Source of the DNA: Pacificimonas sp963710205
GTDB lineage: Bacteria; Pseudomonadota; Alphaproteobacteria; Sphingomonadales; Sphingomonadaceae
Assembly: GCA_963710205.1 (NCBI GenBank)
Contig: CAVPZG010000005.1
Coordinates: 496,001-560,000, forward strand
Reading direction: 5' to 3'
Length of the DNA stretch: 64,000 nucleotides
The notes beneath the pieces are model-generated. The model was not told where the DNA came from. It made no database searches and worked only from the letters and a program-made list of their open reading frames with translations. Positions within the stretch are counted from its first letter, which is position 1, and each line of letters starts with the position of its first letter. The translations under genes were made by a program, and so were the position numbers. Below are positions 36,503 through 45,079 of this stretch, piece after piece.

Positions 36503-38500
36503 ATGAAGACATATCTGACCGCAGCCACGCTGCTGCTCGCCGCGACCGCCATCTCCTCAGCAGAGGCGCGCCCGCTGACCCCCGAAGACCTGGCCGGACT
36601 GAACCGGATTTCGGACGTCGCCGTATCGCCTGACGGAAAGCTGATGGTCTTTTCCCTGCGGGAAACCGATTTCGAGGCGGACAAGGGCCGCACCGACCTG
36701 TTTTCGCTGGACCTGACGAAAACCGACGCCGCGCCGGTACGCTGGCAGGCCGACCCGGAAAGCGATGGCAGCCCGGTATTTTCCAGCGACGGTACAATGA
36801 TCTACTGGCAGTCGGCCCGCAGCGGCGACGCGCAGGTCTGGCGCGCGCCCGCCGCGGGCGGCGATGCCGAACAGGTCACGAAAATCGACGGGGGTATTTC
36901 AGGCTTTCACCTCTCCCCGACGGACGACCGGATCGCATACTGGAAGGATGTGAAGCCGGACGTCAAGGCGACGGGCAATGGCCGCGTCTATGACCGGCTG
37001 TTCGTGCGGCACTGGGACACATGGAGCGAAGGTGAACGCTCGCAATTGTTCACACTGGGTTTGAACGAAGGGGCGGAGCCCGCCCCGATTACGGCTGATC
37101 TGGACGGGGATGTTCCCGGAAAACCATTCGGCGGCGGCGAGGATGTCACGTTCAGCCCGGACGGTCAGACGCTCTATTTCGCGCTGCGCGAAAAGGGGAC
37201 GACCGAACCCTGGTCGACCGATCTCGACATCTGGAGCGCGCCAGCCGATGGCAGCAGTGCCCCCGTCAACCTGACGGATGGCGACGATGGCACCGACACG
37301 CACCCGGTCGTGTCCCCGGACGGGAAGTATCTGGCCTATGCCTCAATGGCGCGCGCGGGCTATGAGAGCGACCGGCTGGTGATCAAGCTGCGCGATCTGG
37401 CAACCGGCGCGGTGCGCGTGCTGACGCCGGACTGGGATCATAGCGTCAGCGACATGAAATGGACGCCCGATTCCAGGGGGCTGCTGGTGACGGCGGCCGA
37501 CGGCTGGAATACACCGGTCTATAGCATCGGCCTGGAAAATACGATCGAGCGGGTGACAAGAACAGAAGGCAGCCACAGCCTTTCCGCCGTGACGGCGGCG
37601 GGCACGGCCTATACCCGCTCGTCGCTGACCGAACCCGGCGACATCTACTGGCTGAGCCGGGATGGCGAGCGCCGGGTGACGGCAATCAATGCCGAGAAGA
37701 TGAAGGACATCGAACTGGGCGATGTCAGCCGCTTTTCATTCGCTGGCGCGGAAGGTGACAAGGTCTTCGGCTATGTCGTGAAGCCCGCCGGGCTGGCGAA
37801 GGACGCGGAGGCGCCGACCGTTCTCTGGGCGCATGGCGGACCACAGGGCAACTGGTCGAACAGCTGGTCATCGCGCTGGAATCCGCAGGCATGGGCCGGG
37901 GCAGGCTATGCCATCGTCACTGTCGATTTCCATGGATCAACGGGTTACGGGCAGGACTTCACGGATTCGATCAACAATGACTGGGGTGGAAAGCCGCTGG
38001 AGGATCTGCAAAAGGGCCTTGCGGCGGCGCGCCAGCAATTTTCGTTTCTGGACGACGAAAAGGCCTGCGCCGCGGGCGGGTCCTATGGCGGCTATATGAT
38101 GAACTGGATCGAGGGGGCGTGGCCGGACGGGCTCGACTGCCTGGTCAATCATGCCGGCCTGTTCGACATGCGCGCCTTTTATTACAGCACCGAGGAACTC
38201 TGGTTTCCGGAATGGGATTTCGGCGGTCCCTATTACGAGCGGACAGAGGCCTATGAGAAATGGGACCCTGCGGCGAAAGTGGCCGACTGGAAGACCCCAA
38301 TGCTCGTCATCCATGGCCTGAAGGATTACCGCGTTCCCTACACGCAAGGGATCGGCGCGTTCACGGCATTGCAGCGGAAGGGCATCGACAGCCGGATGCT
38401 GGTGTTCGATGACGAAAACCACTGGATCCTGAAGCCAAAGAACAACATCCAGTGGCATGAGGAAGTCTTCCGCTGGCTGGGCGAATATCTGGGGGAATAG
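36503..38500 (+). CDS. S9-family prolyl oligopeptidase-type peptidase, exported
   Basis: A 665-residue peptidase. A signal peptide is visible (KTYLTAATLLLAATAISSAE, cleavage near AEA). A beta-propeller with WD40-like strands (PDGKLMVFSLRETDF, PDGQTLYFALREKG, PDGKYLAYASMA) occupies about residues 35-400. The hydrolase domain has LWAHGGPQGNWSNSW and the nucleophile elbow AAGGSYGGYMMNWIEG; the aspartate is in HGLKDYRVPY and the histidine in DDENHWILKPKNN. It is probably a periplasmic dipeptidyl or acylaminoacyl peptidase. ATG 36503 gives the signal peptide; a longer frame overlaps ppx. Confidence 0.9.
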   Translation: MKTYLTAATLLLAATAISSAEARPLTPEDLAGLNRISDVAVSPDGKLMVFSLRETDFEADKGRTDLFSLDLTKTDAAPVRWQADPESDGSPVFSSDGTMIYWQSARSGDAQVWRAPAAGGDAEQVTKIDGGISGFHLSPTDDRIAYWKDVKPDVKATGNGRVYDRLFVRHWDTWSEGERSQLFTLGLNEGAEPAPITADLDGDVPGKPFGGGEDVTFSPDGQTLYFALREKGTTEPWSTDLDIWSAPADGSSAPVNLTDGDDGTDTHPVVSPDGKYLAYASMARAGYESDRLVIKLRDLATGAVRVLTPDWDHSVSDMKWTPDSRGLLVTAADGWNTPVYSIGLENTIERVTRTEGSHSLSAVTAAGTAYTRSSLTEPGDIYWLSRDGERRVTAINAEKMKDIELGDVSRFSFAGAEGDKVFGYVVKPAGLAKDAEAPTVLWAHGGPQGNWSNSWSSRWNPQAWAGAGYAIVTVDFHGSTGYGQDFTDSINNDWGGKPLEDLQKGLAAARQQFSFLDDEKACAAGGSYGGYMMNWIEGAWPDGLDCLVNHAGLFDMRAFYYSTEELWFPEWDFGGPYYERTEAYEKWDPAAKVADWKTPMLVIHGLKDYRVPYTQGIGAFTALQRKGIDSRMLVFDDENHWILKPKNNIQWHEEVFRWLGEYLGE

Positions 38501-38503
38501 CGG

Positions 38504-39415
38504 CTAGCTGTAGGTCCGCTCTTCCCACCATGGATAGAAGTCCGGCATGTCGCCGCTGACCTTGTTGGGATAATCGGGCGCGCGTTTTTCGAGGAAGCTC
38601 ATCACGCCCTCCTTGGCGTCAGCCTGGCGGCCGCGCGCGTAGATGGCGCGGCTGTCGAGTTTATGCGCCTCCATCGGATGGTCGGCGCCCAGCATTCGCC
38701 ACATCATCTGGCGGGTAAGGGCGACGGAAACGGGCGCGGTGTTGTCGGCGATTTCCCGTGCGATTTCGCGTGCGCGTTCAAGGAGCTGCGCCGGAGCGAC
38801 GACTTCACTGACCAGACCGCCCTCCAGCGCCTCGTCCGCGCTGAACACGCGGCCCGAATAGCACCATTCCAGCGCCTTCGATATGCCGACGATGCGCGGC
38901 AGGAACCACGCTGACGCGGCCTCGGGCACGATGCCGCGCCTTGCGAAAACGAAACCGAAGCGCGCCGATGCGCTGGCGATGCGGATGTCCATGGGGAGCT
39001 GCATGGTGACACCGATTCCGACCGCAGCACCGTTGATCGCGCCGATTACGGGTTTCACGCATTCGAAGATGCGCAGCGTCAGACGTCCGCCGGAATCGCG
39101 CACGGCCTCATGGCCGTAGTCGATGCTGCCATCGGGCCGGACAGGTGAACCGCCCGCCTTGTCGGGCCGGTCCGAGCGGGCATCATAATCGAACGTCTTC
39201 GCGCCCTGGCTGAGATCCGCACCAGCGCAGAAGGCCCGCTCACCGTCGCCCGTGACGATGATCGCCCGCACGTCGTCGTCGGCGTCGGCCTGGTCAAGCG
39301 CATCGACCATTTCCAGCATCATCCTGCCGGTGAAGGCGTTCATCGCCTGTGGGCGGTGGAGCGTTATGGTCGCGATATTGTCGGCGACGTCATATTTGAT
39401 TTCGGTGTAGGTCAT
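38504..39415 (-). CDS. Enoyl-CoA hydratase/isomerase family protein
   Basis: A 303-residue crotonase-fold protein. ITLHRPQAMNAFTGRMMLEM is the N-terminal strand and helix, DGERAFCAGADLSQGA contains the first oxyanion-hole motif, and KPVIGAINGAAVGIGVTMQL the second. IVPEAASAWFLPRIVG marks helix 4, where the catalytic glutamate would be. It has a 20-residue insert after the first motif with DYDARSDRPDKAGG. The acyl-CoA substrate is unknown. It is convergent with the S9 peptidase gene, 3 bp apart, and downstream of the cyclophilin gene. Confidence 0.87.
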   Translation of the reverse strand: MTYTEIKYDVADNIATITLHRPQAMNAFTGRMMLEMVDALDQADADDDVRAIIVTGDGERAFCAGADLSQGAKTFDYDARSDRPDKAGGSPVRPDGSIDYGHEAVRDSGGRLTLRIFECVKPVIGAINGAAVGIGVTMQLPMDIRIASASARFGFVFARRGIVPEAASAWFLPRIVGISKALEWCYSGRVFSADEALEGGLVSEVVAPAQLLERAREIAREIADNTAPVSVALTRQMMWRMLGADHPMEAHKLDSRAIYARGRQADAKEGVMSFLEKRAPDYPNKVSGDMPDFYPWWEERTYS

Positions 39416-39433
39416 GGCGAAGTCTCCTCCGCG

Positions 39434-40309
39434 CTAGTCCTCGCTGGAAACCTCGCGGACCGGTACGGGTATATTGCACAGGTCGACGGCACCATGGCTG
39501 TAGGTGAACCAGCCGTCGGTGGCGCGGTTGGCCCGCGTCTGTACCCAGTTGTCCCACATCAGGCCTTTTGTCAGCATGACTTCGATGCGGGTGCGGTCCC
39601 CCGGCGGCAGGTCGGCGGCGACGGACACGCGTTCGATGCTCACCTTTTCCTGCTCGTCCGTGTAAAAACCAAGTTCACCCTTCCCGCGTGGAAGTGTGGT
39701 CAGATGTTCCATGCCCATGAGCACGCGCCCAACGAGCGTGATATTGCGGTCGAGATGACGCGGAGCCTGGCCGGTGACGACATAGAGCTCGGTCCCGTCC
39801 GCTCCGTCCATGTCATCGCCGCGCCCGACGCCAACCATGCCATAGCAGTGTGCCAGCCAGACATTCCGGCCGTCCTGTGCGGCGGGGAAAGGGCCAATGA
39901 AACCGACCTGAGGCGCGTAGCTGTCACTGAACGGAACGGGATTTGGCGAACCGACGACGCCGCGCTTGCCCTCCGCCTCACCGGGCACCGTGTCCAGTGC
40001 ATCGCCGCGCGGCGCATCGGGATTGGCGCTCCATTGCACGACGTAATTCTCCTGCACGCGGTCGATGGTGCCGCCGTCAAAGGCGCCCGCACGTACCAGT
40101 GCCTTTATCTGGGCGACGTTGCGGCGCGAGATTTCCTGGCCGACATAGATGACGACGCGCCCGGTCGGCAGATCCATGTAGATCGTGTTTTCCGCAGGCG
40201 GTTCCTGCCAGTTCGTGTTCTCATTCCGCAGGATATCCGCGCTGGGCATCAGCGGGGGCGGCGGCGGTGTCAGCATCAGACCCGCAACAATCCATGACAG
40301 CATCTGCAT
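39434..40309 (-). CDS. Cyclophilin-type peptidylprolyl isomerase, exported
   Basis: A 291-residue protein with a short hydrophobic N-terminus (MLSWIVAGLMLTPPPPP), likely a signal peptide or anchor. The cyclophilin core is recognisable from YMDLPTGRVVIYVG, AGAFDGGTIDRVQENYVVQW and LVGRVLMGMEHLTTLP. The catalytic FHRxxxxFxxQxGD motif is changed to IDRVQENYVVQWSAN, so it keeps the arginine but with substitutions around it. Isomerase activity may be weak. The final 60 residues are an extension. It is probably co-transcribed with the crotonase gene 18 bp downstream. Confidence 0.75.
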   Translation of the reverse strand: MQMLSWIVAGLMLTPPPPPLMPSADILRNENTNWQEPPAENTIYMDLPTGRVVIYVGQEISRRNVAQIKALVRAGAFDGGTIDRVQENYVVQWSANPDAPRGDALDTVPGEAEGKRGVVGSPNPVPFSDSYAPQVGFIGPFPAAQDGRNVWLAHCYGMVGVGRGDDMDGADGTELYVVTGQAPRHLDRNITLVGRVLMGMEHLTTLPRGKGELGFYTDEQEKVSIERVSVAADLPPGDRTRIEVMLTKGLMWDNWVQTRANRATDGWFTYSHGAVDLCNIPVPVREVSSED

Positions 40310-40375
40310 TTCCTCCCTGCTTTACAGTCCCGTCATAGCCTCTAGTGTCCGCAGACCGAAAAGGGGAGGGCGTGG

Positions 40376-41674
40376 GTGATCCATATAGCGATTATCGGTT
40401 CAGGACCTGCCGGATATTATACGGCCGAGGCGGCGCAGAAGGCCTTTGGCGAGGATGCGCGCATCGATATCATCGACCGGCTGCCGACACCCTTCGGCCT
40501 GATCCGCAGCGGCGTTGCGCCGGATCATCAGAGCCTGAAGGCCGTCTCGCACCGCTATGAGAAAACCGCCTTGACCGAGGAAGTGCGCTTTGTCGGCAAC
40601 ATCGCCGTTGGCGAGGACGGTGTCAGTATCGCTGAACTGATGGACATGTACGACGCTGTGGTGCTGGCAACGGGCGCGCCGCATGACCGCAAGCTGGGAT
40701 TGCCAGGAGAAGAACTGCCGGGCGCCCTCGGCTCTGCGCAGTTTGTTGGCTGGTATAACGGCCATCCGGATTTCGTGGCCGCGGCGCCGCCGCTCGATCA
40801 TGCTACGGCGGTCGTGATCGGCAATGGCAATGTCGCCATCGACTGCGCGCGCATCCTGGCGAAAACGTCCGAAGAATTGCGGTCCAGCGACATTGCCGCC
40901 CACGCCGCCGAAGCATTGGCGAAATCGAAGATCACCCACATCCACATCCTGGGACGGCGCGGGCCGCACCAGGTCAGCTTCACGCCGAAGGAACTGAGCG
41001 AGATGGGCAAGCTGGACCGCGCGGTGCCACGGGCGGAGGCGGCGGCCTTCCCGCCCCTGAGCGCGGATGATGCGCTGGAACCGGGACAGCGCAAGGTTGT
41101 CGGGTTTTTGCGAGACTTTACCGGGGCGGAGGTCGATAAACCCGTCACGGTCAGTTTCGATTTCTTCACGAGGCCCGTTCGCATCGAAGGCGATGTGGCG
41201 GTTGAAGGGATAGAGGTTGAGCGAACGAGACTGACAGAAGATGGCCGTGCGGAGGGCACGGGGGAAATGAGAACAATTCCCTGCGGGCTGGTCATCAGTG
41301 CCATTGGCTATCGCACCAGTCCGATCGCCGGAGTGCCCTATGACGAGGGCAGCGGACGCTTTGCGAACAGGGAGGGGCGCATCGCGCCGGGGCTTTACTG
41401 CGTCGGCTGGGCGCGGCGCGGACCGACCGGAACGATTGGTACGAACAAACCGGACGGATATGCGATCGCCGACCTGCTGGTGGCGGACCTTGCCCCCGCT
41501 GGCAAGGCCGGACGCGCGGGGCTGGACGACCTGATCGCACGGCGCGGACTGGATCCTGTGCGCTTCACCGAGTGGCAAAGAATCGACGCCGCGGAGATCG
41601 CCCGCGCGAGGGTGGGCGCACCGCGCGAGAAATTCGTCATTGTCGACGAGATGATCGACGCGGCGCGGGCATAG
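40376..41674 (+). CDS. FAD-dependent ferredoxin-NADP+ reductase (adrenodoxin reductase type)
   Basis: A 432-residue flavoprotein starting at GTG 40376. The FAD-binding motif is AIIGSGPAGYYTAEAAQKA and IDRLPTPFGLIRSGVAPDH is diagnostic for adrenodoxin reductase/FprA. The NADP-binding motif is VVIGNGNVAIDCARILAK, followed by IHILGRRGPHQVSFTPKEL, and the C-terminal GWARRGPTGTIGTNKPDGY closes the active site. It passes electrons from NADPH to a ferredoxin. Two P450s lie in the window, so it is a plausible reductase for them, but no ferredoxin gene is nearby to confirm this. Confidence 0.92.
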   Translation: MIHIAIIGSGPAGYYTAEAAQKAFGEDARIDIIDRLPTPFGLIRSGVAPDHQSLKAVSHRYEKTALTEEVRFVGNIAVGEDGVSIAELMDMYDAVVLATGAPHDRKLGLPGEELPGALGSAQFVGWYNGHPDFVAAAPPLDHATAVVIGNGNVAIDCARILAKTSEELRSSDIAAHAAEALAKSKITHIHILGRRGPHQVSFTPKELSEMGKLDRAVPRAEAAAFPPLSADDALEPGQRKVVGFLRDFTGAEVDKPVTVSFDFFTRPVRIEGDVAVEGIEVERTRLTEDGRAEGTGEMRTIPCGLVISAIGYRTSPIAGVPYDEGSGRFANREGRIAPGLYCVGWARRGPTGTIGTNKPDGYAIADLLVADLAPAGKAGRAGLDDLIARRGLDPVRFTEWQRIDAAEIARARVGAPREKFVIVDEMIDAARA

Positions 41675-41725
41675 CTTCTTGCCGCCTGAAAAGGGCAGGG
41701 CTATATGCGGCGACCTACCAGGTGT

Positions 41726-41802
41726 CGGAGTGTAGCTCAGCCCGGTAGAGCACTGTCTTCGGGAGGCAGGGGCCGGAGGTTCGAATCCTCTCACTCCGAC
41801 CA
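41726..41802 (+). tRNA. tRNA-Pro (anticodon CGG)
   Basis: The sequence folds as a cloverleaf: acceptor CGGAGTG/CACTCCG, D-arm GCTC...GAGC, anticodon stem CTGTC/GGCAG with loop TTCGGGA (anticodon CGG), T-arm GGAGG-TTCGAAT-CCTCT with one G-T pair, discriminator A and an encoded CCA at 41800-41802. CGG reads CCG proline codons, which are common in this high-GC window. It lies between the ferredoxin reductase and the Lrp-type gene. No integrase or attachment-site duplication was seen near it. Confidence 0.95.
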
Positions 41803-41828
41803 TTTCCCATCATCCGGGAGCATCGTCC

Positions 41829-42092
41829 ATGTATCGCCTTTTCATCCTCGCAAAATGCGAACTCGGCCATGCCGAGGAATGCGGCGAAGCGATCGCCGAA
41901 CTGGAAGATGTGTCGGAAGTCTATTCCGTGACCGGCGAACATGACCTGCTGATCAAGGTGAATTTCGACGACCTGCAGTCGATCAGCGATTTCGTGCAGG
42001 ACCACCTTCACCGCATTCCGCACCTGACCGCGACAACGACCATGACCAGTTTCCGGGTTTATGGTGAGGATATTGGCGATTTCGTCAATTGA
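41829..42092 (+). CDS. Stand-alone Lrp/AsnC ligand-binding (RAM) domain protein
   Basis: An 87-residue protein made only of the Lrp/AsnC effector domain: YRLFILAKCELGHAEECGEA, VSEVYSVTGEHDLLIKVNF and the final strand TTTMTSFRVYGEDI. The DNA-binding helix-turn-helix is absent. Such small RAM proteins bind amino acids and assemble with full Lrp proteins or enzymes. It lies 26 bp after tRNA-Pro and is convergent with kynureninase, 37 bp away. Its ligand is not visible from sequence. Confidence 0.88.
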   Translation: MYRLFILAKCELGHAEECGEAIAELEDVSEVYSVTGEHDLLIKVNFDDLQSISDFVQDHLHRIPHLTATTTMTSFRVYGEDIGDFVN

Positions 42093-42129
42093 AGCGGGAT
42101 TCGATTGTGACGTCGCACGGTGCGGGCCG

Positions 42130-43314
42130 TCAGGTAACCCGGGCGCGTTCGGAGAATTCCGCGGCCCGCCAGCGCTCCGTTTGCAGGATGTCCCGCAGGG
42201 CGGCCACAGCGCGCCCGACATCATCCATGTCATTGTAAAGCGGCGCGAAGCCGAAGCGCAGGGCGTCCGGTGTCCGGAAGTCCCCGATGACCCGGTCCGC
42301 GATGAGCGCCTGCATGACCTGATAGGCATGATCGTGGCGAAAACTGACATGACTGCCGCGCCGCGCCGGATCGCGTGGAGACAGCAGCGAGAGTATCGGG
42401 CAGGCGGCCTCGACCTGCTCGACAAATGCAGCGGTAAGGCGATGCGACTGTTCGACGAGCAAGCTGAAATCCACCTCGCCCATGATCTTCACGCCAGCCT
42501 CCAGCGCCGCAAGGTTGAGGATCGGGGGCGTTCCCGCGCGCCAGCGGCTAATGCCGCCTGCGGGCCTGTAGCCGTCGTCGAAGTCGAACGGCGCGGCGTG
42601 GCCCATCCAGCCGCTTAGCGGTGACTGCAGATCGTCCTGGTGCCGCGCCGCGACATAGAGGAAGGCGGGCGCACCGGGGCCGCCGTTCAGATATTTGTAG
42701 CCGCAGCCAACGGCGAGGTCCGCAGCCGCGTTCGTCAGGTCCACGGGAACCGCACCGACGCTGTGGCTAAGATCCCAAAGGGTGAGCGCACCGGCCCGGT
42801 GCGCGGCCCCGGTCAGCGCCGCCATGTCGTACATGGCCGCCGTCTTGTAATGCACATGCGTCAGCATCAGGAGCGCGACATCTTCGGTTAGTTCGTCCGC
42901 CATGTTCTCGCGCTCGACGAGACGCAGCTGGATGTGCGGCAGCAGGCGCTTCAGGCCCTCGATCATGTAGAGGTCGGTGGGAAAGTTACCGGGCTCCGAC
43001 AGGATGACATGACGGCCTGGACGCGCCTGAACCGCCGCTGCGGCGAGCTTGAAAATGTTTACGGAGACGCTGTCGCAAACCACGACCTCGCCCGCGTTCG
43101 CGCCGATCAGCGGCGCAATGAGGTCGCCGACACGTTCCGGAGCGCTGATCCAGTCATGCTTGTTCCAGCTCGCGATCAGGTCCTTGCCCCACTCGCTGCG
43201 CGTCACGTCGCGAATGGCCAAAGCCGCATCTTTCGACAGCGGGCCAAGGCTGTTGCCGTCGAGATAGGTGACACCATCCGGGAGTTCGAAGCGGTCGCGC
43301 AGGAGGCCGCTCAT
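42130..43314 (-). CDS. kynU: Kynureninase
   Basis: A 394-residue class V aminotransferase-fold PLP enzyme. YLDGNSLGPLSKDAALAI is the N-terminal signature and LTLWDLSHSVGAVPVDL has the PLP-pairing aspartate. The PLP lysine is in VGCGYKYLNGGPGAPAFLY, and SGWMGHAAPFDFDDGYRP follows as in other kynureninases. It splits kynurenine into anthranilate and alanine. The ATG overlaps the tryptophan dioxygenase stop by 4 bp, and it is the last gene of a four-gene operon. Confidence 0.94.
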   Translation of the reverse strand: MSGLLRDRFELPDGVTYLDGNSLGPLSKDAALAIRDVTRSEWGKDLIASWNKHDWISAPERVGDLIAPLIGANAGEVVVCDSVSVNIFKLAAAAVQARPGRHVILSEPGNFPTDLYMIEGLKRLLPHIQLRLVERENMADELTEDVALLMLTHVHYKTAAMYDMAALTGAAHRAGALTLWDLSHSVGAVPVDLTNAAADLAVGCGYKYLNGGPGAPAFLYVAARHQDDLQSPLSGWMGHAAPFDFDDGYRPAGGISRWRAGTPPILNLAALEAGVKIMGEVDFSLLVEQSHRLTAAFVEQVEAACPILSLLSPRDPARRGSHVSFRHDHAYQVMQALIADRVIGDFRTPDALRFGFAPLYNDMDDVGRAVAALRDILQTERWRAAEFSERARVT

Positions 43315-44099
43315 AATGCTGTCCTGACGGTGAGAAGTTCCGGGAAGAATGTCTTCGCGACCACATCCGCCAGATAGGGAACGCCGGGCGTGCCGCCGGT
43401 GCCCATCTTGTAGCCAATGACACGCTCGACGGTTTTCAGATGGCCGAACCGCCAGAGCTGAAAATGATATTGCAGATCGACAAGCTTTTCCGCGAGCTCA
43501 TAGAGGTCCCAATAGCGGTCGGGATCGCGATAGATCCGCATCCAGGCCGCCTCGACATCGGGAGAGGCGCTGTAGGGACGGGTGAAGTCGCGGTCCAGAC
43601 ATTCAGGAGGCAGATCCAGTCCGCGCCGCGCGAGCAGTCGCAGCGCCTCGTCATAGAGGCTGGGGCGGGCTTCGGCGGCGCGCAGCAGGCCATGGTCCGT
43701 GCCGCGTCCTTCATGGATGGCAGTCATCTTCGGGTTCTTGTTGCCGAGCAGATATTCGATGAGCCGGTACTGCACCGACTGGAAACCGCTCGAGATACCC
43801 AGATGCGGACGTACGACGCTGTATTCCGAGGGCGTCATGGTCGAAAGCACCTCCCAGCTCTGGATAAGCTGGTGCTGGATACGGCTGACGCGGGACATCA
43901 TCTTGAAGGCGGGGTCGAGCCGGTCTTCGATCAGGGCGGTGCGGGCGGCCTCAAGCTCGTGCAGCGTCAGTTTCATCCACAGTTCGGATGCCTGGTGGAT
44001 GACGATGAACAGCATCTCGTCATGGGCTTCGGACTGCGGTTCCTGCGCTGACAAGATGCGGTCGAGGCCGAGATAATCGCCGTAGGTCATGCCGTTCAT
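43311..44099 (-). CDS. kynA: Tryptophan 2,3-dioxygenase
   Basis: A 262-residue heme dioxygenase. TYGDYLGLDRILSAQEPQSE is the N-terminal signature, DEMLFIVIHQASELWMKLTL contains the substrate-binding histidine, and IQHQLIQSWEVLSTMTPSEY follows. FGHLKTVERVIGYKMGTGGT is the C-terminal signature that includes the heme-ligand histidine. It opens the indole ring of tryptophan to N-formylkynurenine. It overlaps kynU at the end and the alpha/beta hydrolase gene at the start, 4 bp each. Confidence 0.96.
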   Translation of the reverse strand: MNGMTYGDYLGLDRILSAQEPQSEAHDEMLFIVIHQASELWMKLTLHELEAARTALIEDRLDPAFKMMSRVSRIQHQLIQSWEVLSTMTPSEYSVVRPHLGISSGFQSVQYRLIEYLLGNKNPKMTAIHEGRGTDHGLLRAAEARPSLYDEALRLLARRGLDLPPECLDRDFTRPYSASPDVEAAWMRIYRDPDRYWDLYELAEKLVDLQYHFQLWRFGHLKTVERVIGYKMGTGGTPGVPYLADVVAKTFFPELLTVRTAL

Positions 44100-45073
44100 G
44101 GCGCCGAAAACCCCGGCGCGGGTGGATAGACGGTCTTCAGAAAGCTGGCGACATCGGCGGCGGAGCGGTCGGCGACCTCCTCCTGCGGGATGTGACCGAT
44201 GCCGTCATATGTGACGAGCGCGGCGTCGGGCAGGCGCTCGGCAAAGAGTTTCCCGGCCTCGAGCGGGATCAGACTGTCCTCGGCGCCCCACAGGACCAGC
44301 GTGGGGATGTTGATTTCCGACAGACGTTTGGCAGTGGCGCCCTCTCCGCGCGCGGTGTTCGCCCTGTCGATCATGGCCTGTCGATTGCCGGGATAGCGCA
44401 GCAATTCCCAGTAACGGTCGATTTCCGCGTCGGTAACGCGCGACTGGTCCGTGACCGTCTTTCGAAGCGAGGCTTCGATCAGGCTGCGCGGCGTGATCTG
44501 CGTGCCGATGCGGTTCACGATGGGCGTCTGCATGATGCGGAAGCCGATCGGGACGCCCTTCTGATCGCGCGGGACGTCGATGCCGGAGGCGTCGACCAGG
44601 ATCATGCCGGCGAGCCTGTCCGGATGGGCAAGCGCGTAGTTCCAGGCGACCCAGCCGCCCATGCTGTTGCCGCCGATGACGAAGCGGTCGAGATTCCTCG
44701 CCCTGGCGACGGCATCCGCCACCGCGACCATGCAATCCGCGCTGTAGCAGCCGCGGGGGTGAGGGCCAGTGAGGCCGTGGCCGGGCTGGTCGTAGCTGAT
44801 GACGCGGTAACGGGATGTCAGCCGTTCCACCCAGGGTTCCCAGGTGTGGAGACTGGCGGAGGAGCCGTGGATGAGGAGGAGCGCCGGGGCATCCGCAGGG
44901 CCCTGGTCGCGGACGTGGACGGTGAGGCCGGGTTCGACCGTGACGAACGCGCTATCGGCATTCGCGTATTTGGCGCGCAATAGGCCCGCGTCGATATCGG
45001 GCGTCCTGAGCAGCAGGAACGCCAGCAACAGGACAGCGGCAATGCCGCCGAGGATGGCGAACAGGCGCTTCAC
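44096..45073 (-). CDS. Membrane-anchored alpha/beta hydrolase in the kynurenine operon
   Basis: A 325-residue alpha/beta hydrolase. It starts with a transmembrane helix (LFAILGGIAAVLLLAFLLL) that would place the enzyme outside the cytoplasm. The oxyanion loop is LLLIHGSSASLHTWEPW, the nucleophile elbow is FVIGGNSMGGWVAWNYA with Ser137, the acid is in LVLWGAEDSLIP and the histidine in DGIGHIPQEE. It overlaps the tryptophan dioxygenase gene by 4 bp and lies 6 bp after the P450 gene. The step between the dioxygenase and kynureninase needs a formamidase, and no kynB is nearby. This gene could fill the gap only if its location allows it, and the anchor makes that uncertain. Confidence 0.8.
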   Translation of the reverse strand: MKRLFAILGGIAAVLLLAFLLLRTPDIDAGLLRAKYANADSAFVTVEPGLTVHVRDQGPADAPALLLIHGSSASLHTWEPWVERLTSRYRVISYDQPGHGLTGPHPRGCYSADCMVAVADAVARARNLDRFVIGGNSMGGWVAWNYALAHPDRLAGMILVDASGIDVPRDQKGVPIGFRIMQTPIVNRIGTQITPRSLIEASLRKTVTDQSRVTDAEIDRYWELLRYPGNRQAMIDRANTARGEGATAKRLSEINIPTLVLWGAEDSLIPLEAGKLFAERLPDAALVTYDGIGHIPQEEVADRSAADVASFLKTVYPPAPGFSAP

Positions 45074-45079
45074 CAGCGG

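Noticed and set aside
41726..41802. Integration site at tRNA-Pro
   Set aside because: No integrase and no duplicated tRNA 3' end were seen nearby.
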